Shown here: positions 1 through 12,000 of the stretch, one piece after another
Layout of the letters: every line of letters starts with the position of its first letter
How positions within the stretch are numbered: the stretch's first letter is position 1
Assembly (NCBI GenBank): GCA_004335635.1
Contig: QAXH01006563.1
Coordinates: 2,221-22,689 of the forward strand
DNA: 20,469 nucleotides
Direction of reading: 5' to 3'
From: Chloromonas sp. AAM2
Taxonomy: Eukaryota > Chlorophyta > Chlorophyceae > Chlamydomonadales > Chlamydomonadaceae
Made by a program: the position numbers and the translations under genes
Notes under the pieces: generated by a model
Seen by the model: only the letters and a program-made list of their open reading frames with translations
Database searches by the model: none
Told to the model about the DNA's origin: nothing

Positions 1-746
1 ACGCTCTGAGCAGTGATGCCATGCATGACCTCCCTGGCCACTTGACGGGCAGCCTCATCAGAGGTGGGCAGCTGCTCGGATGCCGTGCTGGGTCTGGGCA
101 CCAGACGGAAATGCATGGTGCATGGCGTCTGTGCTGGGGTGCATGGTGCAGGAGCAGGGGGCCAGGGCGTGGCTGGAGGGACCCTGGCGACAACCGAAGC
201 CCACGAGCGCACTGCCGCTGAGTGCTGCTGTATGTCTGCCACGGAGCGCTGCAAAGTCGTCATCTGCTGTTGCATGTCTGCGAGCTGAGGAGCAGGAGTT
301 TTGGCGGCCTCCCTCTCCCGATGCTGCTGAAGCTCTGCACGAAACTCCTGCACTTCACCACGCAGGGCATCCACACAACCCGACGCAGCCTCTGCTGCAG
401 AAAGGCGGGCATTCATGGTGTGGTTGTCGCCCTGCAGCCGTTGGTTTTCCGCCAGCAAGTTGCTGATCATAGCAGCAAGGCCGGCAACGTAAGGCCCCAT
501 TTCACTGGCCCATTGGACCCAGTCTGTGGGCGCGGCAGCATATGGTGAGTGAGGCTCATCACTGGCAAAAGCAGGATCGTCCACCTCAACCTTCACTCTC
601 AAACCGGCTGCAATGTCGGCTGCAGCATTGGCAAACACAGGAGCACCCTTGGCTGTGGAGCGTCTGGGCTGAGCACGGGCTGGCGCAGCCGATAATGGTT
701 GCGGGCCATGATTGACTTGGACGTTCCGTGCAAAAAGCTGGTTGTG
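1..746 (-). CDS. Coiled-coil, Ala/Gln-rich open frame, partial (retroelement ORF1-like or C-terminal part of the adjacent gene)
   Basis: The minus strand is open for about 248 codons from just after a TAG at 747-749 to the left edge, with no stop. The first in-frame ATG is at 500. From the N side it reads a basic Ala/Pro/Arg segment, an acidic stretch (VKVEVDDPAFASDEP), then a long heptad-like region (for example NLLAENQRLQGDNHTMNARL, and later LADMQQQMTTLQRSVADIQQ), then SWASVVAR, a Pro-rich linker and FRLVPRPS. A coiled coil followed by a linker and a short basic strand resembles ORF1 proteins of non-LTR retrotransposons; this is a resemblance, not a match. The TAG at 747-749 also supplies a phase-0 splice acceptor in frame with the last clear glycosyltransferase exon, which ends at 857. 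The frame could therefore be a C-terminal exon of that gene. The open frame is probably coding; its identity is uncertain. Confidence 0.5.
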
Positions 747-856
747 CTAAAGTGGTGTCCGCAATCGGTAGATCAAGGCAAAGCTGGCGCTCAAGGCAAA
801 TGCCTAAGCCAGCCTTACATGTCATGAGCAAAGGCATTAATCTGCAGTACACACAC

Positions 857-3800
857 CTCGTCATCCAGTCCATAGGACGCGAGCAGAGACGGCATGAAAT
901 GCTCATCTGCTATGCAGAGGGGGTTGACAGGCTCAATCGCTGGCGCGCTTGTGGCGGTTGTGTCTGTGCATTGCACACCACCCAGACACTGATTGGCAGG
1001 CTTGGCGTGAACGGTGCGCGCCTGCGTCATGCACAACACTTGTTGTGGTTGAGTGTGTCTATACTACCTTGATGTGCTTTTGGTACATGCTCTGATCTGC
1101 TGAATGTGTCATCTGATGTTCTCAGGTAGAGTAATCTGTTGTCGCTGTGTAATTGGTAGCTGCGGAGTTGGAGCGCTTAGCTCGAGGTATTGTGACTTGC
1201 CTTGCGTTTTCGAACCACGCGTGGTGTCTTGCAGACCAGCCGTGGCCCAGTGCTGTAGCAGTACCTCTCGAACGTTTCAGTCACGTGGTTGTCGGCCAGC
1301 GCCAGGGTTGCATGGGCGCGCGTCAGGCTCCACCACTGGCTGCTCTTGCGCCAGTGCTCAATGCGCAGATGTGATGTGTTCATAGCTGGGCGCCACCTGC
1401 GGAGTCACTCCACCCCTGTAACATTCCGATGGTTGCCATGCCGATTCAGCCTTTGGGACTGAGCGTGCGTGTAAGTAAGGAAATTAAGCAAGCAAGCAGG
1501 GGGTGTTGAACCTGGTTGCCCGGGTTTGGAATTAATTGGTTCTTGAGCCAGCTGCTGCTGTTACATCTACAGCTATTGTGTGTGCGCTCTGCACATGGCC
1601 ACACCTCTACCCACGTAAACAATCAAGGACACATCGAAGGTGATAACGGCGTGGCGGCGAGGGGCGCACCTGCTGATATCCATGCCCGAATCCATGCACG
1701 CGTCCACTCGGCTGCGCTGCTCGCTGATGAGCTGCGCCCAGACGAGCGCTGGTGGCAGCAAGGGGATGGTGGTGTCAGACAGAAGCACGAATCGCACGTT
1801 TGCTGGATCGCGAAGCGCCTCAGAAAGAAGGATCAGCGAGGCCTGTGCAGCGAAGGCAAAACAAACAATCCGTCAACCAAATCGAGATCGGCAACAGCTC
1901 TTTGCGCGATTTGATTCCTTGGACAAGCGATCTTGACAAAGGCGTCAGAATAATAACGAAGTGTTTTTCAACAATGTTCAACAATAATGTTACCTTGACG
2001 CATAGCTCGCCATTTCTTGGCGCTGCTGTCCTGTTTGTTAGCCTGCCGCTGAACGGACTGGGCAGGCGCACCTGCATGAGGGCCGGCTGCGCGTAACTGT
2101 GCGCGGTTACCACGGGTCGAAGCACTTCATGGCCTGAAAACACGCTGTCTGACGGCAACATCACGCCAGGCTCAGTGTGCACGTACACAGAAAAGAGCTG
2201 CTGGCCCGCACATGCAGAGCGCGCACTACTGCCGTCAGACCTGAGATCACCTGCAGTCAATCGGCACCAGGATGTGCGAGTCTCGACAACACGCAACGCA
2301 CAATTGATTATGAGCGCCCTTCTCTTCAAAAACCAACCTGGGCTGTGTGGTTTGCTGCGCCAGTGCATCAAGCAAGCAGCGTCTCTCACCGAGCAGCTGC
2401 TCCACCCGTGAGTCAAGCAGGGGCTGCTCCCAGGTCGCTGCACCACGAGCAGCATGGCCACACTCGGTCACACCGTCATCCTCGCCCAGGCACAGCCACA
2501 CACTGAGCCGTTCAATAAGACTCACGTAGCCTCTTGCAAGCCGCTTGGGCAGCCCCAGCAGCCAGAGCAAGAAGTTGGAGTGCTGCTTGCGCCCCGCATC
2601 GTCTTGTTGCCATGGAATGCCTGCCATAGCACAACAGTGATCGTACTGCAATTCAACGCCAACTAGGGCGGGTATACAACTAAACTCAATTGAGTGTGGC
2701 TCCAATGTGCTGGCTGGGTCGGCAAGGAAGGCAGGACGCCACAAGCAACGCACACGATACCAGAAGCAAGCAAGAGGGCATACTCATTTGCTGCATTCAC
2801 AAAGACGCAGGGCAAGCAACAGGTTACCGTCCAAAAACGTGCACGTAAACAACGCCCCCTCAGCCATGGCAGCCCGTACGATGCAGGCATGATCGGCTGA
2901 CACAACCCTCTTGAACTGCATACAACCCCCCGGCCCTCAAGGTAGGTCAAGGTAGCAGACACACCATTGCCCACCTAGCACCAGGACTCACTACAGTCTG
3001 GTGAGTTGGGCGTGTGCTGCAGGCGGTACATGGGGTACATGTGTTCAGGCCACCTGCCCAGCCCGGGGTGCAGCCCCTTGCCCCGTGTGACAGCGGTCAG
3101 GTTGACCCCGGGACCATGCTGCAGCTCGCGCCGCAAGTGTGATGGAAGAGTGGCTGACAGGGCGGACAGGGCGGTGGCAGTGGCGCTTGCGGAGCGACCT
3201 GCAGGGCGTTGAGGGGAAGGATGGCACAATCAACATAAGCATGGCCCATGAACAGCGATGGTTGTGGTTACTGTGTATTCTTTAGTCTATGACCTTAGCT
3301 TAGGCGGCTCGTTCCTGTTTTGCCTTCAGTTGGCCGGCCTTGCCTGCTTTGTGTGCTGCGTTTGTTTTGCATGCTTGCTCAGGGTAGGACAGGGCGATTC
3401 CCATCCCGGTCCGTGTCCTCGGACTGCTTCCCTGGCCCATAAAGGCGTGCACACATTTGGATGAGCACGTGTGTGGATGTGTGCAAGCAACGACCAGTCC
3501 CACCTGTTCGCTGCCTCTGACAGGAAGAATCGGTGTTATCTGTGCCAGCGACATCACTGTCAGTCACTGGCGGAGTGCCCACAGTACTACCAGGCATGAG
3601 GTGTGCGGCGGACTCCAGCCAATGCCTCCAAAGCGCCTCGTGGGCAGAGCCGTTTGGGGCCAGGAACAGGAGCGCCACCTGCCGAGTGGTGAGAGCAAGG
3701 CTTGCACAACACAGAGGCTGTCGCGGTGTAGCTGAGCTAATGAAGTAACACTTATACAAGGCGTCAATCGATTGATGCAGCAGGGCACCGTACTGCTTAT

Positions 3801-4644
3801 AGCTAGTGTCTTGCTATGAACCTGGTACATCATATTGACGACCAAGACATGCACTGTTTTCATTTCTGTGTAGAAAGGCCACATTGTTGTAGCTTTCAAC
3901 TAGTCATATTTGGCCTAGGACTGGTGTCTGCCCACACCTTGGGAAGCACAAACGGCTGCAAGGATTCCTTGTCACTGTGGGAGTCAGAACAGCGGTGATG
4001 TATGCCGTGTGCCTGTTCTGATTGCGCAGCCTGTGTGCGGCCCAGGCCTTGCTTGACGGTGTTTGCTTGCCAGCCTGAGTCGGCAGTCTCCGGCTCCTCA
4101 CTCTGCTGGGAAAGCCGAACTTCCTGTGCATTGACATCAAACCGTTCCTGATTAGTTTACACAGGGGCGACCACATGCAAGAACGATGCACTACAACGCT
4201 TAAGACTGCTGGCTCTTGGCTTTTATGAACTGGTGTGCAACACGTAGGCTTACTGCATCAGACCTCCAGCCGTGTCGGATGATATCGTAAGCCTTGTGCA
4301 AAACCAAACATGACAGTTACACTTGTCAGTCAAAGCCCTCAGGAAATCTTCGATGACCAGATGAACCGTCGCATGTCATGCAGATCCCTCCCGGCGATTA
4401 CCGACTTCTGATCGACCCACTATGATGAACCCACCACAGCCCAACCGAGTCATCGAGCACTCACCCAACGATACAGCAGCACAAGAGCCAAGAAGCTCCA
4501 TAGGAAGAGCGCTGCTGCTGCCAATCTCCTGGGGGCAAGCCTTGCGCGACCCCGTGCGTAGCAGAGTCCGCCAAATAATTGTGCTGGGAAGCTAAAGACC
4601 TTTAGCCGCGCATAAACGCGCTCGTCTGAACCTCGGGTGAACAT
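857..4644 (-). CDS. Core-2/I-branching (DUF266, GT14-like) glycosyltransferase, type II membrane protein
   Basis: Eight exons with agreeing phases: 4644-4465, 4147-3938, 3678-3591, 2620-2526, 2197-2072, 1842-1670, 1396-1237 and 988-857, about 388 residues. Residues 1-60 begin at a true ATG and hold a basic stretch followed by a hydrophobic anchor (about 41-58, LAAAALFLWSFLALVLLY), as expected for a Golgi type II enzyme. Residues 61-130 are a polar stem. The Branch-family blocks then follow in order: PK/VALLFLAPNGSAHEALW (about 129-146), LFSVYVHTEPG (192-202), DPANVRFVLLSDTTIPL (245-261), HWRKSSQWW (305-313) and CIADEHFMPSLL (369-380). These correspond to the family's PKVAFLFL, YSIYVH, RFVLLSES, HWRKGSQWF and C..DEHY signatures. 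The family transfers sugars, probably in cell-wall or glycoprotein synthesis; the acceptor is unknown. Less certain points are the exon 4 insert (IPWQQDD...LARGY), the exon 7/8 junction (1265 is an alternative donor), and the 3' end beyond 857. Confidence 0.85.
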
Positions 4645-5819
4645 AGGTTATAGCTGATTGCATTTGGCTCCACTGGTACTTCTGATGAGCGGAGTCAGCT
4701 CTTGGAGCGGCGGAACCGCCCAGAGTATCGAACTACTGTCAACTCCTGCCTCGGACAATCAAACGAGGCGGCCTACCAGCCCCGGATTGCCAGATGGGTC
4801 TCGGCGCTGGACACTGCTGCAGTCATTACTACTGCCGCACAATCGAATGATGATGCGATATTACATTTCAAAGGCTGTGAGTGGGAAACGCCCGCCTCGG
4901 GACTGCCAAATGTTTCCAACCAAAGCAGGCGCCTTGCCAGCCAAATGCTGTCTTGCCTCTGTCTCGCGTGTTCCTTGACAGAGTCGAAGTTTGGTCTTTT
5001 ACTTGTATGATCTCGACCATTCCCAGAGGCCACCAGTGTACCCGTGACATCAGGTGACCAACCCAGGGAGACCCACACCTTGGCGCAAACGCTAGCAAAC
5101 CGAGCTTGGAAACTGTTGACAGATGAAACAGGTCAAGCCCTTCAAAGTCACAAAGGCTTTGCCCTGTGAATCATGCTCACCAGCATGTGCACGTCAATTC
5201 CTGCCACATTTAGTTGAGCTTCAGATCAGTGCATGTCAATTCATGCCACTACTCTTGCGCTTGATGCGCAGTGAGTGGGTGTGATGAAATGAATTGCGCT
5301 TTCGATTTGATTGCTGTTTTTGCTAACGGGCGACGGAAGGTGTTCTGTGAGGTGCCCGCCACCAGGAGCTCAACAGCCCTTGCAGACTCGTTGGAACTCC
5401 TCTTTGCATGCGTGTAGCAATGCCTTCGATGTTTGCCACCCATGTCACAACCAAGCACAGCTCACGGTTGAAAATCGGCAACATGGAGCACGGTGCACAG
5501 CAACTGAACAACTCCTGCGAAGACAATATCTGGAAGAATTGATCCATGCTCTTTACAACTATAAGAATCAGTCAACTGTTGTGATTCTGATCAATCCATG
5601 GACAAGCATGGCCACATTCGTGGGTCATCAATGGACAGTTGAATACAAGGCGCATGGCTCATGGCTCATGGCGAATATTAGCCCAAAGGGTACAGTTCCG
5701 CTGCCGAGCATAATCTTCATTCCATGTTCTCACGCATGCCGGACAACAACCTTACCCTGCTCGCATCGCATGCGCTGGTCCAAGCCACGTCCTCACTGCT
5801 CACATGCTACATATATTGA
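4645..5819. other. Intergenic region, no gene recognised
   Basis: This stretch separates the glycosyltransferase start (4644, minus) from the putative 3' end of the NDC1 transcript. It should contain the glycosyltransferase promoter, but no TATA box or other defined element can be supported. The longest open frame, on the plus strand at 5311-5871, begins at TTG, shows no recognisable domain and overlaps the NDC1 3' flank, so it is not called. A short hairpin (AGAATCA at 5564-5570 with TGATTCT at 5582-5588, 11-nt loop) is present; its significance is unknown. Confidence 0.5.
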
Positions 5820-5824
5820 TTACA
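5820..5824 (-). terminator. Candidate TGTAA polyadenylation signal for the NDC1 gene
   Basis: TGTAA on the minus strand, about 215 nt after the NDC1 stop codon. TGTAA is the usual polyadenylation word in chlorophycean nuclear genes. The match is only five bases, so it rests on position and on the clade assignment. Confidence 0.4.
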
Positions 5825-6039
5825 TCGTGGGAAGGGGGAGGGAGGGGCACATGCGGCTTGTACCGTTCTAGCTTGCCCTGAGCAACCGAAGGCAAAGCCG
5901 TCAGCCATTCACAGACTACGGCGTAGCTTAGCTACTACTTCCAAGGCTACATACGATCATAATCTTCACATGCTGGGCGACAACCTTGCCCTCTGAACAT
6001 GTCCGTCCATGCTTCCTGTCTTGCATGCTTGCATGGCCA

Positions 6040-9000
6040 CTATCGCGTGCTCTGCTGCTGCTGCAAGTTTGCAAGCGCTGCCTGCGCAGCCTCCGAGGCC
6101 TGCGCGAGCCACTCGGCCGCCACGCTCATGCGCTGCTCGTCGGTGGGCTGCCGGTAGAGGTAGGCGGCGCGGCGCATGAGCGCGGCCAGGGGGCCGTCCA
6201 GCGTCACACCGCCTGTGGCGTCAGGCTTGTCTGCAAGCACAAACAGATCACAATGCAGATGTATGAAGAAGGGCATACCTACCATAGGAGTGCAGCACAT
6301 ACATGCATCAACAAGCAAGGCCAACAACGTAAGGCATACAAACAAGGACACAACAAAAGCGTCAAATAAGCACAGTTGTGCACCCAGATCAAAGTACATA
6401 TGCCCAAAAATGACTGTGCGCCAAGACAACCATGCAAGTGGCAAACGTCAACCTAATAGCTGAGCGCATTGTCTGTGACCATGGCATATCCACCTTGCGG
6501 GCCACATTTCGATGCCCACAAAAGTGCGACACTAAATGACAAACATGCTTGAACCTGAACCATACCACATGCTGGCAGTACGCAACATTTGATTTCTACC
6601 AGACTACATTGGCTTAACCTGCTCACCTGCGGGCGACAGTTTGATCCCTATCGTGTCCAGCAGCGGCCCCAGGGGCGACGCCTGCACCGAGGACTGCAGG
6701 GAGCTGGGCACGGGCAGGGGCAGCTCCACGGCGGCGTTGAACGAGCCAAGAGACATCATGGAACCAAGGTGCTGGTACCTGTGAGAACAGGGGCAGAGGA
6801 GCAAGCAATTAACTTGGCATTATGAGGCATGACCTGCTAGCGTTCACGCTTGGTGCATTTGGGCCCCACCACTGAATGGTCACTACTCGAGTCACTCGAC
6901 ATGATCAGTTAGGTCCTGCCGGCACTGCTCACAACATGTGTTGGTGCCTGCTGAAGGACTGATGATTGATGCTAATGATTTGGCAGTGGCGTGATGTTGA
7001 TGATGCCTAGGGGCATGCGCATATCATGCTGTTTGGCTGCCATGACATGCAGGCCTGGTCATGCACACAATGATTGTAACAAGCAGCAAAACCTGGCAAA
7101 GCTGGAGGCCAAGGAAGAAGCAGCAGCGAAGAACCCGCTAACATCAGCCAAACCCAAGACAAATTGGATTGATTTAATCTCTCCCTGGCGTGTTGATGAC
7201 CACTAGGGATGTGTGCCTCCAGGTCACCTGAAGGGCAGCAGAGGTCGGCCCATGATGGCGGCCCACACGTTCCATGCTACGTAGTCGGCCTGTTGAAATG
7301 CCACCTGTGAAAGGGACACGGAAATAGCAAGAGATGTTTGATGCATGAAAGCACGGTGCAACCACTAACAAGTTCGAGTTTGGCAAAACAGTGCATTTAA
7401 TGTAGCTGCAACTGGGCTGACTGTGATGTGGTTGAGTGACTCCTCAGTCGGTTGAGAACAGCACCTGTGATGCCATCATGATCTTTGCCAGCCTGAGGTT
7501 TTGCCACTATCCAACACCTCTGATAAATATTTGTGTAGCTCTCTTGGCTGCGCCATGCTCCGGCAGCCACAGCTCAAGAGTGGGCCACGTGAATCGCACC
7601 AGCCCGTTTGAGATCACTGGCGTCTGTTGTTCCCTCTTTACAAAGTAGAGTGTGCTTTGGTTTTCAGGCGCAGTTTATGCACTTCTGCATGCATGCCTAG
7701 TCCTGTCATCATGGCTCGTCCGGGCCTGACAGTCTTAGGCATCCGGAGCTGCAAGCCCCAGTCAATGATCTCAACGCAATAACAACTTCTCGGGTGAGCG
7801 TTGTGGATCTTTGAGTTGCTTGCGAAGGACATTCCTTGCTTCATGCTTCTTTTGCCGAGGCCCTGCCGTCCCTGTCCTCCTTTTATGTGCTTGCATGCCT
7901 ATTGTGACCTGGTCTGCCTAACCAGGCCAGGGCAGATCCATACCATCCATTGATTGACCTCCATGGCCCTATCTAATAGCCTCACACCACAATCACATCC
8001 CCTGGTGTGCATGCAAGCACGCACACACCTGGGCCGTTGGGGGGAGGGGCTCAGCAGCTAGGGGGGGATCTTGGGGGCGAGAGTCCGCAGCCTGCAACCA
8101 CCTCAGTCCTGACCTTCCTTACTTAGGGCCCCTGACTGGGCACTGCTCCTGCCCTCATGACAACACATCCCAACTGCCTTGCCTTGCCTTCTTGTCATGC
8201 CCCAGCCAGCCCACAAACGTGCTGGCTTGACAACAGCATATGTCTTCACAGGAAGACTTTAAATCCTGAGCTTGAGTTGGCTTCAGAAACCAGAAATGCT
8301 TTGCTTGTATGTATTTCGTTCTTTTCTTTCAACGCGCACGCACCTGTGCTGTGGCTGGGAACGAGCTGGTGTTGTCGAGCTCCTGTGGGCCGCGACCCGG
8401 CGCGTCCTGCACGTAGCCCTTGGCCGCCATGCACACGTCGCCCAGGGCAAACACGCGCGCATGGGACATCACACGCAGGGTGGAGTCCTGCAGCACGTGA
8501 AGCCAGGCAGGATATTGTGAGGATGTGGGCATTATCAGGATACATTATTTGAAAAATGAGCAGGATGGAAAGCAAGGTAGGATGCGCACAGTGAAAAACC
8601 GATCATACTCCGAATAATCATGTGTATGGGAGGCAACCAGTAGCAGGTAATTGTTCAGGAGGGCCATGCGGCCTTACATGCCAATGGAGTAAATGACCGA
8701 TGTGCTGCACATGGACAGGGGCTCAAGCAGGTTTATAACATAATGCTGCCAAGCTGCACGTCCTCTGAGCTTGCTACTGAGACTTTGCATTTTGCATGAT
8801 TGAAAAAGCTCATGAACAGCCTTCACAGCCTTGTATCCAACTATCAGTCTGCTGTTCATTTCGCCTCACCGTTCGCACGGATCCCTTGGGATTGGTTGGG
8901 AAAGGAAATCCCTTCCGCACGACCTTCGTGGCGGGGCTGCTGCCGGCCGTCCACACCACCAAATCTGCCGGGACGTTTCTTGGCCCCTCATACTCCTTGC

Positions 9001-12000
9001 TCCCACCATTCCGCTCCGCCTGGTTTGCACCGTTGCCGTTAGCTGCTGAAGTGCCATTCTGTGCGCTCCCTGAGCTTGAACTAGCAGCATTAGCGTTGGC
9101 TTGCTCCGAACGGAGAGCGTCAGCTGTTTCGTCGGCTTTGTCTGCAAAGCCTGATGCAGCCTTGGCTGCAGCATCTGCCATGTTGGCGGCTGCCTGCTGC
9201 ATGTCTTCTTTGAAGGTTGGGCGGTCGTCAAGGTTGATGACAGCAGCTGTGGGCAGCGCGCCCTCCGACGAGGACGCACCAACAGAGTACACACGACTGC
9301 CTGCCACACAAGTCACACCAATCACAAGGATTGCACTCATGTGGGCGTTACTTGCACTCATGTGGGCGTTACTGAAGCTGCAACAAAGGTTACCCTGATA
9401 TGGCGCTGGCACAGTGCATCTCATACCATTTTCACACCATATCACACAAAGCCTGTTCACGCTTGCATCAATTGCATGCTCTGGCTGGACAGGGTGACGG
9501 CTGCAAGCAGGCATCCCCCAAGGCGCCGCCTGGGCCAGTGTGCCATGTGTACTGAACAGCTCTCTATCAAGAGTGCCTTGGCAAGCACCCATCAGTTGTC
9601 GGCCTTCTGCCGGCGCTCACCAGTGTCTACCTCCACGCCCAGCTTGGCCAGCACCTCTTCAGCGGCTGCCCGTTGGCCGGCCGGAGAGCTGGAGAGAATG
9701 CTCTGGCCGGGCGTGACAATCCGCACCTATGAGGATCAAGCATGTAGCACGTCTGTCGGTTCTCCAAAAACTACAGCCCTATAGCAGCCTTGAAAGCATG
9801 TCCGTATGTTGTCCATGCAACAAGCTCTACCGTAACGTGTGCAATCATGTGTGCAATTAATGAAACAGCAGAATTTGTGTGCCATGTGCTGTAGAGTTCA
9901 GCAGTGTGATGGAATGGCACACCCAAGCCGGCCTTAGCCTAGCCCTTTGCATCTGAACTGAGTACAGCCAGTCAACGCTGTACCACTTCTGTGTGCTCTC
10001 ACCCTGACTTGCCCCCCCAGCCCTTTGTTCTGCATTCGCTCGGCGATGACGCACGCCAGCTCCACGCCCGCGTAGCCCCCGCCCACCACCGCCACTGTGC
10101 CCTGGCCTCGTGACTCAATGTCAGCCAGCGCCTCGCGCGTCTGAGCAACAAGTGACACACAAGCGTGAGCAATTATGAACACAACCGAGAGGACAGAAAA
10201 GGATGTGATGGTTGTCGCCAGCTTAGGCTGTGGCATAGCATTGCAAACGCACAAGGTTCATCTGCATACACAGTGCGTTGTAACCCATTCAGCAGCCCAA
10301 ACACATGTGAGGGGGTGAGAAGGCTGCACAAGGTCAGCTCAACTTCCATGGTACACCTGCAGATTGGAAAAAGCAATAGGAAATGCGAAACCATGGCGCG
10401 AGGAAACCGTTTCACACACACCTTGATTGCATCCTCGAAAGTGTTGAAAGGCACAGTGTGCTCCCGCACTCCAGGCAGGCCACGATCGTCGCTCTGGAGG
10501 CACAAGCCAAGGCAAAGGGTCAAGGGTTGAAGGTTCAAGCGAGCCGGGGCGAAGGACGCAGCGTAGCAGCAAGTCCACATGCCCAGGCTGGAGCTGCTAC
10601 GCAGGCTCAGAAGCAAGGCTGTATGGGGCAACTGGCCCTCCAACCTAACACCACCTCTCTGTGCCCTGAACCAACCAGTTATCGGTTACGGGCAGCACAA
10701 CCTTTGAACTGACCCATCCTTTTTACAAAACAAATAATGCAGTGCAAGGGGCTTGCTCTTCCCAGCCTGCTGGCTGTACTTAGCATGTGATAAAGTGCGC
10801 AAAGCCGTCATTCTGTTCTGGCTCACAAACCTCCCTGTGATTATGAACCCTGTGTGCGTCACCAGGTAAATCAGATCCACCATCTAAACCATGAGTAGCC
10901 CCGGCATGTTGACTGTGCACAAGACAACAACACACCCTTGGGTTAACTGTGGCCCTAGTCCCAGCACTCCCACCAGCGTCATCGTACCTTGGCTCCCAGT
11001 GCCACCACCAGATAGTCATATTCCACCTTGTTGCCGCCGGCCAGCTGCACACAAGGCATATGCATGCATGGGCATGTGGCACATACTAGCAGCACACAGC
11101 ATATTAATTAAGGTACGCACAGATCAGGCACCAGTGTGTAGCACTGCATGCAGCACAGCGCCTCTGCTTGCCCACAGGGTGTCCAACTTGTTAAATGCCT
11201 CAAGGCTTATGTGGAAAAGCTTCAGTTGACATCAAGACGCCATGTAAGTGGGCTTCAAGGCTGCGGACAATTCAAACATAGAGTACTTACAAGCAAGTGA
11301 CGGTTACTACCAAAACTTTCAAGGACCCTACCTGCACAGTCCCTCCGCTCGCACTGCCGCCATCCCTCAGCAGCTCCTCGGGCTCCGCACCCACTACCTT
11401 GCCCTGCGCAAGGCAGAATGGACGAATGCCTAAGTGTCATGGCTGGTGCATGAAGCATGTGCGAGAACTCATATGGCAGCCTCGTGTTGGCCATGCTGCT
11501 TGGAAATGGCTATGCTTACGCAGGACGTTTGGACAGGACGGTCAGCAACAAAGCATGTGGTAGGGCTGACAAGCTTGTTGTGATGGCAAAGCATCACGGC
11601 CCTGGCCACACTTGTGCCTGGTCGCGTAATCACACCTGCCCATTAACAGTAACGCACGCATGGAAAAACAAGTACTGCCACATACAGCATTATCCAGAGT
11701 GAGTGAGATATGTGTGAATTGGTGACTGGCTTGCTGCAGGTGGTGACATAAAACCTAAGTGACTGGTAACTCATCCCCCACAAACTGACTGCAGGTCTGG
11801 CTTGCTAACACGGCGTCGCAATAGTAGCAGAGGCCCCAACTCTTGCACGCCAAGGTGGTGTGGTGTAATGCGCCACACAAACGCCACGAACGCAGCATCT
11901 GACAGGATCCCGAGTGAGTCGGATGCATGTGGCTTTGATTGGTGCCGCAGTGGTGACAGATCCTCAACCCTTGGCCCCTACCTGTATAAAGCGCACTGGG

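Noticed and set aside
1820..2461. 213-codon minus-strand open frame as a single gene
   Set aside because: Only the part at 2197-2072 is conserved (LFSVYVH...). The frame crosses a splice donor, and the following exon at 1842 uses a different frame.
2975..3229. Minus-strand frame reading LRRELQHGPGVNLTAVTRG and beyond
   Set aside because: Looks protein-like, but lies in the intron between glycosyltransferase exons 3 and 4, and no family block or phase-compatible splice pair was found.
5564..5588. Hairpin AGAATCA/TGATTCT
   Set aside because: A 7-bp stem with an 11-nt loop is expected by chance in a stretch of this length and has no supporting context.
5311..5871. 186-codon plus-strand open frame
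   Set aside because: Starts at TTG, has mixed composition with no recognisable motif, and overlaps the NDC1 3' flank. Chance openness is the simpler reading.
8796..9398. 200-codon plus-strand open frame rich in Ala/Leu
   Set aside because: Mirror of the Ala/Ser-rich NDC1 exon 9300-8870. GCN-rich codons stay open on both strands.
10173..10643. 156-codon minus-strand frame in the NDC1 region
   Set aside because: Only 10493-10422 is an exon and this frame fits it in part. The remainder is intron with no conservation to NDC1.
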